Source of the DNA: UBA12088 sp964568345
Lineage (GTDB): Bacteria > Patescibacteriota > Minisyncoccia > Phycocordibacterales > UBA12088
NCBI GenBank assembly: GCA_964568345.1
Contig: CAZMPG010000030.1
Location: 1 to 14,556 of the forward strand
Length of the DNA: 14,556 nt
Direction of reading: 5' to 3'
In this document: positions 1 to 4,590 of the stretch, one piece after another
How positions within the stretch are numbered: position 1 is the first letter of the stretch
How the letters are laid out: every line of letters begins with the position of its first letter
The notes under the pieces: generated by a model
Databases searched by the model: none
What the model was told of the DNA's origin: nothing
The model's input: the letters and a program-made list of their open reading frames with translations, nothing else
Translations under genes and position numbers: made by a program

Positions 1-9
1 ATCCTCATG

Positions 10-28
10 CTCCTTGGTCATCAAGGAG
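10..28 (+). promoter_or_regulatory. Hairpin that could mask a ribosome-binding site
   Basis: CTCCTTG (10-16) and CAAGGAG (22-28) are perfect inverted repeats around a 5-base loop. The 3' arm contains AAGGAG, a good Shine-Dalgarno sequence 6 bases before the ATG at 35, and the 5' arm is an anti-Shine-Dalgarno sequence. In RNA the stem would hide the site. The ATG at 35 is in frame with the gene that I start at 152, so it could give a longer product or a leader. No U-run follows, so it is not an intrinsic terminator. The pairing is seen; the regulatory role is inferred. Confidence 0.35.
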
Positions 29-151
29 TGCAATATGTATCTGAGGTTATGCAGGGGTTGCGCGACGCGGTACTTGCGCTCGCATGAAAACCGTGCTAGT
101 GTTGCAGGCAGCCGAATGTGGCTCTTTTCCAATTTAGGAGGTCAAACGGTG

Positions 152-748
152 ATGAAAACGATCACCAAACTACTCACTGCCCTTGCTCTACTCGGGCTGG
201 GGCTCATCGCTCACGCGAGCGACTACGACACCTTCCTGCCGCGCGACGCGCACCGTACTGGTACGCAAGCGGTAGAGGCACTCCTCAATGCGAAGGGTGT
301 AGCGCGGCGCAAAGCCGACCTGTTCTTCTCCGCGGCTGGCGTGACGCCGAGCGAGCTCCGCTCTGCGCTCATGGGTGGGCTGCTCAAGGACGCGCCCTGT
401 GGAGACTGCAATCTCCGGACCGCCGGCATCAAGGATGGGGTTGCGGAGTACCACCGCCGCGTTGAGAGCGGTGAGATGGTTACCTACCTCACCCGCGACG
501 GCGCCCGGATTCCGCTCCTCTTGCCAGCCTGTGGCAACCCGGTGCGGACGATTCCATTGTCATCCCCTATTGCCCAGCAGCAAATACCATTGTCTGCACC
601 CCCTTGCGTAGATCACACGATCTACGAACCTGGTTCGTACGTGACACCAGGAGGAGGGTTTGGGTCATACTGGTATGGTCCGACAGTCTTTACTTGGGTT
701 GCTTCGCATGAAGAGGTGGCCTGTCCGATTCAGATAATGGTACGTTGA
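152..748 (+). CDS. Secreted protein of unknown function
   Basis: A 198-residue protein that I do not recognise. Residues 1-22 form a signal peptide: Lys at 2 and 6, a hydrophobic core LLTALALLGLGLIA, then an A-H-A signal-peptidase site with likely cleavage after Ala22. The mature part has five cysteines (83, 86, 127, 152, 191), including a CGDC pair, which suggests disulfides or metal binding outside the membrane. The C-terminal third is rich in Pro, Gly and aromatic residues (GGGFGSYWYGP). The start at 152 is chosen because it places the signal peptide at the N-terminus and follows AGGAGG at 136-141. GTG 149 is equally possible, and ATG 35 is in frame with its own AAGGAG but would put 39 residues before the signal peptide. 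The lipoprotein gene follows after 16 bases, so the two are probably co-transcribed. Confidence 0.7.
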   Translation: MKTITKLLTALALLGLGLIAHASDYDTFLPRDAHRTGTQAVEALLNAKGVARRKADLFFSAAGVTPSELRSALMGGLLKDAPCGDCNLRTAGIKDGVAEYHRRVESGEMVTYLTRDGARIPLLLPACGNPVRTIPLSSPIAQQQIPLSAPPCVDHTIYEPGSYVTPGGGFGSYWYGPTVFTWVASHEEVACPIQIMVR

Positions 749-764
749 GTTGAGGAGTATAGAG

Positions 765-1475
765 ATGAAACCGATAGTGACGTTACTGCTGTCAAGCGTG
801 ACCATGACAGTTGGTGGATGCGTGTCGTTACCGGAGGTGACGCAAAAAGCCATCCACGCCTGTCCGGACAAAGCCAAATCCTGCATTACCCACTTCAATA
901 GCGGAGTCAGTCCGCTCATTGGTGGCGGGATAGACCAGGTCACCTTCATCCAGACACACAAGGACGACGGCAACGTGGTTCTGACGAAGGTGCATGACAG
1001 CACCACGTACGGGACCGCGCAGACGATACTTCCATCAGCCGTAGGGACTATAGGAAGCATCGTGACCGGCGGCATCGTGAGCCGCAATCAGAGGATGGGT
1101 GTGGAGCACGCATCCAAAAACATGGCCGATGCGGCAGTGAATGTCGCCGACCGTCAAGCGGCGGCCATCATCGGCGCGGCGAATATCGCGGGGAATACCG
1201 CCCGCGACGTCGCGAACATCAACGGCGATACCACAAGGTATGCCGTTGACCATGCCCCCCAGGGCCCCACCACCACATTCAACATAGCCGGTGGCACCGG
1301 CTATGGTGGCGATGTTGGGGTGAACAATCACCCTGTCAACAATGTCAACGCCTCTGCCGGTGCTGTTGCCACGAATCTCACAGGGGTCGATATCAGCATC
1401 AGCAACGGTGGCGGTTCGCACCATGGAGATGGCCCCCCAGACGGTGGTGGCGGAAACTGCCACGACTGCGACTGA
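765..1475 (+). CDS. Putative lipoprotein with Gly/Asn-rich tail
   Basis: A 236-residue protein, not recognised as a known family. The N-terminus has a short hydrophobic stretch ending in V-G-G-C, a lipobox with Cys19 as the lipidated residue, so the product is probably membrane-anchored on the outside. Residues 91-105 are a Gly/Ile-rich hydrophobic segment (SAVGTIGSIVTGGIV). Residues 120-160 are Ala/Asn-rich and probably helical. From about 165 the chain is low-complexity, rich in Gly, Asn and His, and ends in HH, a Gly run and CHDCD, which could bind metal. The ATG at 765 has GAGGAG at 752-757; a TTG at 750 is the only upstream alternative and lies before that site. It follows the secreted-protein gene by 16 bases and ends 15 bases before a strong terminator. 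Confidence 0.7.
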   Translation: MKPIVTLLLSSVTMTVGGCVSLPEVTQKAIHACPDKAKSCITHFNSGVSPLIGGGIDQVTFIQTHKDDGNVVLTKVHDSTTYGTAQTILPSAVGTIGSIVTGGIVSRNQRMGVEHASKNMADAAVNVADRQAAAIIGAANIAGNTARDVANINGDTTRYAVDHAPQGPTTTFNIAGGTGYGGDVGVNNHPVNNVNASAGAVATNLTGVDISISNGGGSHHGDGPPDGGGGNCHDCD

Positions 1476-1490
1476 CCTCCTTTGTTCTCT

Positions 1491-1520
1491 ACCCCGCACG
1501 CAGGAGACGTGCGGGGTTTT
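1491..1520 (+). terminator. Rho-independent terminator of the secreted-protein operon
   Basis: ACCCCGCACG (1491-1500) pairs perfectly with CGTGCGGGGT (1508-1517) around a 7-base loop. TTTT follows, then GTGT. It sits 15 bases after the lipoprotein stop codon. It ends the two-gene + strand unit that faces ddl tail to tail. Confidence 0.85.
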
Positions 1521-1533
1521 GTGTGACATGAGT

Positions 1534-1612
1534 AAAAAGAGGAAAGAAGAAAGAGGAAAGTAAAAAGAAACGACGTCACGTTCTTTTCTCTTTCCTCTTT
1601 CTTCTTTCCTCT
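1534..1612. repeat. Purine/pyrimidine hairpin element, copy A
   Basis: The best-preserved copy of the intergenic element. The left arm 1538-1560 holds only A and G. The right arm 1590-1612 is its exact reverse complement over 23 bases and holds only C and T. The stem continues inward through AAAAGAA/TTCTTTT to AACG (1569-1572) paired with CGTT (1579-1582), closing on the 6-base loop ACGTCA. The whole makes about 34 nearly continuous base pairs. It lies between a terminator and the ddl stop codon (1616-1618), where two genes converge. Because the structure is symmetric, RNA from either strand meets the purine arm first. Confidence 0.9.
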
Positions 1613-1615
1613 CAT

Positions 1616-2581
1616 TCACCTCCTCCCCGCCGCTCGCGCCACCACGTGCTCCACAAACTGTCGCACCGACGCGCCGACCGCCTCGAGCGCGCGGGGGATG
1701 AGCGAGGTCGGGGTGAGGCCGGGAAGCGCATTTGCCTCGAGGAAGTAGATGCCATCGCGGGCGACGATGAAGTCCACGAGCGAGTAGTCAGCGAGACCGA
1801 GTGTCGTGTGCACGAAGCGGGCAAGCTCCGCGAGCGACTGCTTCGTGTCGCGGGTAATGGGCGCCGGGCAGAGGACGCGCGCATGCCCCGCCCCGTACTT
1901 CTCGTCGTAGCCAAAGAGCTGTTCCGCGGGCACGACCTCGAGCGGCGGCAGCGTGTAGAGCATTTCGCCGCGGAAGCCCTCGATGACGCCGACCGACACC
2001 TCCCTGCCCCGCACGAACTGCTCCACGAGCACGCGATCGGCAAGCTGGCTCGCCCCAAGCACCGCGTAGACGAGCTCGTCGAAAGAGTGCACGAGCGAGA
2101 GCCCGAGCGACGAGCCGCCGAGAGCGGGCTTCACGACATACGGCGGCGAGAGCCGGTGGAACACGCGGCGGAGCCCCTCTTCGTTCCAGTCGCCCTGCTC
2201 CAAGACCTCGTGCGCTGCAAACGCAAGCCCGCTCGGCATGAGCCGCCGCTTCGCGAGCGGCTTGTTGAGCGAGAGCGCCGCAGCGAGTGCCCCTGCGCCG
2301 GTGTAGCGCATGCGGTGCGTGTCGAGCACGCGCTGCACTCCGCCATCCTCGCCGTACGCTCCGTGGAGGCCGTTCCAGACGACATCAAACTGCTCGAGCG
2401 CGCGGCCTGGCTCGACGGGGAGGCCGCGGAGGTGCCAGGCGCCCGCGCGATCAATGAACACGTCGCGCGCAGCGTACCGCTCACCCTGGAGCGCTTCGAG
2501 CACCTGCTGCCCCGTGCGGAGCGACACGTCGTACTCGTGCGACGGCCCCCCGCGTAGCACGCCGACTCGTAAGGGTACCAT
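1616..2581 (-). CDS. ddl: D-alanine--D-alanine ligase
   Basis: A 321-residue ATP-grasp ligase that joins two D-alanines in the cytoplasm for peptidoglycan precursors. Family motifs are in order: GGPSHEYDVS at 11-20 with the N-terminal Glu16, HGAYGEDG at 73-80, ALSLNKPLAK at 102-111, VVKPALGGSSLG at 149-160, the YDEKY loop at 225-229, and the metal-binding end with D270, E282 and N284 in EANALPGLTPTSLIP. The length is normal. One oddity: the conserved Arg of the R-x-D motif (R255 in E. coli DdlB) is Leu268 here (L-V-D270). The ATG at 2581 has no Shine-Dalgarno sequence. An extended -10 box ends only 7 bases before it, so the mRNA is probably leaderless. It is transcribed alone, between element A downstream and element B upstream. 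Confidence 0.95.
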   Translation of the reverse strand: MVPLRVGVLRGGPSHEYDVSLRTGQQVLEALQGERYAARDVFIDRAGAWHLRGLPVEPGRALEQFDVVWNGLHGAYGEDGGVQRVLDTHRMRYTGAGALAAALSLNKPLAKRRLMPSGLAFAAHEVLEQGDWNEEGLRRVFHRLSPPYVVKPALGGSSLGLSLVHSFDELVYAVLGASQLADRVLVEQFVRGREVSVGVIEGFRGEMLYTLPPLEVVPAEQLFGYDEKYGAGHARVLCPAPITRDTKQSLAELARFVHTTLGLADYSLVDFIVARDGIYFLEANALPGLTPTSLIPRALEAVGASVRQFVEHVVARAAGRR

Positions 2582-2588
2582 GTGAATG

Positions 2589-2597
2589 AGTATACCA
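2589..2597 (-). promoter_or_regulatory. Extended -10 promoter of ddl, leaderless start
   Basis: On the - strand the sequence reads TGG-TATACT, then CATTCAC, then the ddl ATG. TATACT matches the sigma-70 -10 consensus at five of six positions and TGn makes it an extended -10, which needs no strong -35; none is visible because element B occupies that place. Seven bases from the box to ATG puts the expected transcription start at or next to the A of ATG. Confidence 0.65.
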
Positions 2598-2605
2598 CGT
2601 GACGG

Positions 2606-2674
2606 AGTGAAAAGAGAAAAGAGAAAAGTGAAAAGAAACGACGTTACGCTCTTTCCTCTTTCCTCTTTTCACTT
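2606..2674. repeat. Purine/pyrimidine hairpin element, copy B
   Basis: The left arm 2606-2640 is A/G-rich and ends in AAAAGAAACG. The right arm 2647-2673 is C/T-rich and begins CGCTC. The outer 23 bases of the arms pair with two mismatches, both A opposite C on the + strand, which become G-U wobbles in - strand RNA. The core GAAACGACGTTACGCTC matches the core of copy A. It sits just upstream of the ddl promoter in the divergent region between ddl and the small gene at 2765. Confidence 0.85.
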
Positions 2675-2697
2675 CGCGCTCTCTGTTGATAGCTCTC

Positions 2698-2724
2698 TTG
2701 CCTACGTAGGTCGGTGCGTATACT
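2698..2724 (+). promoter_or_regulatory. Probable promoter of the small Cys-rich gene
   Basis: TATACT at 2719-2724 is a good -10 box. TTGCCT at 2698-2703 could be its -35, with a short 15-base spacer. The expected start near 2731 gives a leader of about 33 bases that carries GAGGAGG. The -10 lies inside the left arm of the inverted repeat at 2718-2743. CCTACGTAGG, a perfect 10-base palindrome, fills 2701-2710 between the two boxes. Confidence 0.45.
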
Positions 2725-2743
2725 CTGAAAGTCTAGAGTATAC
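2718..2743. promoter_or_regulatory. Inverted repeat over a -10 box, operator candidate
   Basis: GTATACTCT (2718-2726) and AGAGTATAC (2735-2743) are perfect inverted repeats separated by GAAAGTCT. Centre-to-centre spacing is 17 bases, a size that suits a dimeric repressor on DNA. The left half contains the -10 box TATACT, so a bound protein would block the promoter. It could also form an RNA hairpin if transcription started further upstream. No regulator gene is in the window. Confidence 0.5.
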
Positions 2744-2764
2744 CTACTTCTGAGGAGGTGGATG

Positions 2765-3064
2765 ATGAGTGCGAGTAGCAGAGTGCCGCACGGCTACAGT
2801 GCGGCGTTTGCATGGTGCTTCTGCATAGAGGTGCCTGGAATTACGTCCTACGACCGCGTGTGCGAGCGGGGCTTTTGGCGAGTGCAAAACCTCGCCGACG
2901 CGCAGGTGGCTGCCAGAATGGTTGCCGAACACTGCGACCAGCTCACACTGACCCAGTGCATACACTATCTTCAGTTTAAGAGGAGGTGTATGGAGCTCGG
3001 TGTGTTAGGTGAGATCCTTCCCCTGCTCCAGCAGGCCCTTGCGCCGCTGCAGCATGCAGCCTAG
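2765..3064 (+). CDS. Small Cys-rich protein of unknown function
   Basis: A 99-residue protein that I do not recognise. It has six cysteines, no signal peptide and no clear membrane segment, so it is probably cytoplasmic. The second half looks helical, with the run LGEILPLLQQALAPLQ near the end. A GAGGAGG Shine-Dalgarno sequence is at 2752-2758. Two adjacent ATGs, 2762 and 2765, follow; the second has the better spacing (6 bases against 3) and is chosen here, with only one Met of difference. The gene has its own promoter, an operator-like repeat and a terminator, which together support a real expressed unit despite the small size. It is divergent from ddl and convergent with uvrC. The strong Shine-Dalgarno sequence contrasts with its neighbours, which have none. 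Confidence 0.6.
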   Translation: MSASSRVPHGYSAAFAWCFCIEVPGITSYDRVCERGFWRVQNLADAQVAARMVAEHCDQLTLTQCIHYLQFKRRCMELGVLGEILPLLQQALAPLQHAA

Positions 3065-3070
3065 CCAATC

Positions 3071-3100
3071 CCCGCCGATTGCATCGGCGGGTTGTGTGTT
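3071..3100 (+). terminator. Terminator of the small Cys-rich gene
   Basis: CCCGCCGAT (3071-3079) pairs perfectly with ATCGGCGGG (3083-3091) around TGC. The T-rich TTGTGTGTT follows. It begins 6 bases after the TAG stop. The T-run is interrupted by G, so termination may be less than complete. As at 1491-1612, a GC-rich terminator is followed at once by a purine/pyrimidine element where two genes converge. Confidence 0.75.
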
Positions 3101-3206
3101 AGAGAGAAAAGTAAAAAGAGAAAAGAGAAAAGAACGGATAACTTGTCATTTCTTTCCACTTTTCTCTTATCTCTTTACTCTTTTCTCTTTTCTCTTTTCT
3201 CTTTCC
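3101..3206. repeat. Purine/pyrimidine hairpin element, copy C
   Basis: The left arm 3101-3133 is almost pure A/G. The right arm 3149-3206 is almost pure C/T and longer than the left, built of repeated CTTTT-type units. The centre (CGGATAACTTGTCA) differs from the core of copies A and B. The arms can pair in several registers. The right arm encodes, on the - strand, the last nine or ten residues and the TAA stop (3175-3177) of uvrC. Confidence 0.8.
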
Positions 3207-4470
3207 GCACCATCTTCCTATGCCGCGCGAGGGAGAAGCGATGCGCTTCGCTGTTGACGAGGAGCGCTTCACGCTCGTACGGCCGCGCGCTCGGCGTGAG
3301 GCCGAGGATATGCTTCGGTCGGTGGTGTTCGTCTTTCGTGACGGCGACAACCGGTATCGAGACACCCGCTGCGGCGAGCACCCGTTTTGCTGCTCGCTGC
3401 TGCGCCGCGCCGCCATCCACGACGATGAGCCGTGGGTACTGCCACTCCGGGTGCGCAAGGCGGCGCTCGAGGACTTCGCGGAGGGCGGCGGTATCGTTGC
3501 TCTTCGTCACGCTCCGAATGGTAAACGTGCGGTACTCGCGCGGCGCTGCCTCCCCGGCTTCAACGACCGTCATGACACCCACCATCCCCTCGCCCTGGAG
3601 GTGGGCGACGTCGTACCCTTCGATGCGTATCGGCGCCGCACCGGGAGCATCGTGCTCTCGCTTCATAAGCGCAGTGTCGCGGAGGTGCCGGAGCGCAAAA
3701 ATCTGCCGCTTGATTCCCCCCGCTTCCTCGAATGCCTCTCGCTGTGCTGCGCGGTGCATCTCGCGCTCGAGCGACCGGATGAGTCGCTCCTTCTTCCCCT
3801 CGAAGAAGAGGCGTATGTGCTGAACCGTGCGGGCGTACGCGCTCGGCGTCGTGCCGGCTCGCGGATAGAGGCCTATCGCTTCGTTGAAGGTGAGCGTACG
3901 GTCGTGCTTTGCGCGGAGCTCGGCGACGGGGCGCTTGGTGTCGTAGTATGGCAGGATATCGCGGATGATGCGGAGCGCTGTCTTGAACTGCCCCGCGTGG
4001 ACGAATGGACCGTACACCGGGAGGGGGTGAGGAGTGGCGGGCAGTGAGTGGGGTGTGGGATGGGCGGAGGGTGGACAGAGTGTAGCGAGTGTTGCATCAA
4101 GGTCCTTGCCTCGGACGGTGAGGAAGCGCGGATAGGTTTCGTTCGTCGTCACGACGAGGTAGTTCCAGCTCGTGTCGTCCTTACCGAGTGTGTTGTAGCG
4201 GGGCTTGAGCTCCTTGATGAGCTTCGCCTCGAGGATGAGTGCCTCGAGCACGCTGTCGGTCTCCTCACTTACAACGCGCGACGCCTCCTCGACCATGCGG
4301 ACCAGGTGCACCCCTCGCGCTGCCGCAAGGTCATTCGCAAAGTAGCTCCGCACGCGATCGCGGAGCGAGGTCGCCTTCCCTACGTAGAGCACCTCGCGCC
4401 GCTTTCCGAGGAAGCGGTACACGCCTGGTGTGTCGGGGAGTTTGGCAATGCTGGGATGGGAGCGGAGCAT
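3175..4470 (-). CDS. uvrC: UvrABC excinuclease subunit C, short form
   Basis: A 431-residue UvrC, the nuclease that cuts both sides of a DNA lesion after UvrA and UvrB have marked it. The GIY-YIG domain is at 12-95 (PGVYRF, LYVGKA, catalytic Glu81 in LEAKLIKELKPRYN). A UVR motif, which contacts UvrB, lies near 230-265. The RNase H-like nuclease spans about 280-415, with the D-D-H triad D287 (GYDVAH), D352 (VVDGG) and H410 (SEAHRFS). Two parts are missing: the C-terminal helix-hairpin-helix DNA-binding domain (usual length about 600), and the four-Cys motif that normally lies between GIY-YIG and UVR, replaced by a Cys-free stretch at 155-210. Residues 422-431 (RKEKREKRKE) come from element C. 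The ATG at 4470 follows a pyrimidine tract without a Shine-Dalgarno sequence. It lies 103 bases after uvrA, probably in one operon. Confidence 0.93.
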   Translation of the reverse strand: MLRSHPSIAKLPDTPGVYRFLGKRREVLYVGKATSLRDRVRSYFANDLAAARGVHLVRMVEEASRVVSEETDSVLEALILEAKLIKELKPRYNTLGKDDTSWNYLVVTTNETYPRFLTVRGKDLDATLATLCPPSAHPTPHSLPATPHPLPVYGPFVHAGQFKTALRIIRDILPYYDTKRPVAELRAKHDRTLTFNEAIGLYPRAGTTPSAYARTVQHIRLFFEGKKERLIRSLEREMHRAAQREAFEEAGGIKRQIFALRHLRDTALMKREHDAPGAAPIRIEGYDVAHLQGEGMVGVMTVVEAGEAAPREYRTFTIRSVTKSNDTAALREVLERRLAHPEWQYPRLIVVDGGAAQQRAAKRVLAAAGVSIPVVAVTKDEHHRPKHILGLTPSARPYEREALLVNSEAHRFSLARHRKMVRKEKREKRKE

Positions 4471-4473
4471 GGT

Positions 4474-4590
4474 GAGAGAGAAGAGAAAAGTAAAAAGTGA
4501 CAAGTGAAAGGAGACAAGAATGGAACGATGGTACGTCGCGTCTTTTTTCTTTTCACTTTTTCCTTACCACGTATCACTTCTCTCTTTTCA
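4474..4590. repeat. Purine/pyrimidine element, copy D, between uvrA and uvrC
   Basis: On the + strand the left arm 4474-4523 is mostly A/G with a few T and C. The centre GAACGATGGTACGTCGCG resembles the A and B cores in having ACGT flanked by CG-rich bases. The right arm 4548-4590 is mostly C/T. The arms pair imperfectly. In the uvrA-uvrC direction the purine arm supplies the KREK end and TGA stop of UvrA, and the pyrimidine arm runs up to the uvrC start codon. It is the most diverged of the A/G-type copies. Confidence 0.7.

Noticed and set aside
1..151. A tRNA or small RNA gene before the first coding region
   Set aside because: No cloverleaf or conserved T-arm (GGTTCGAATCC-like) was found. 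Only the 10-28 hairpin and a weak promoter-like pair (TTGCGC 74-79, TAGTGT 97-102) are visible.
1534..1612. CRISPR array or tandem microsatellite as an explanation of the A/G tracts
   Set aside because: There are no repeat-spacer units. The tracts are not simple tandem repeats but occur as complementary arms around a core.
1646..2557. A 303-codon + strand open frame opposite ddl
   Set aside because: The - strand frame carries every Ddl motif in order; this one is Arg/Glu/His-rich without recognisable domains.
3101..3206. Assembly artefact or adapter sequence as an explanation of the A/G tracts
   Set aside because: Copies differ in sequence, lie at many separate junctions and read into gene ends in frame, which artefacts would not do.
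3220..4047. A 275-codon + strand open frame opposite uvrC
   Set aside because: It is antisense to the UvrC nuclease domains and has no motif or ribosome-binding site of its own.
4471..4503. uvrC start at TTG 4503
   Set aside because: The extra residues (SLFTFLFSLT) are translated pyrimidine arm. The GIY-YIG domain starts normally from ATG 4470.
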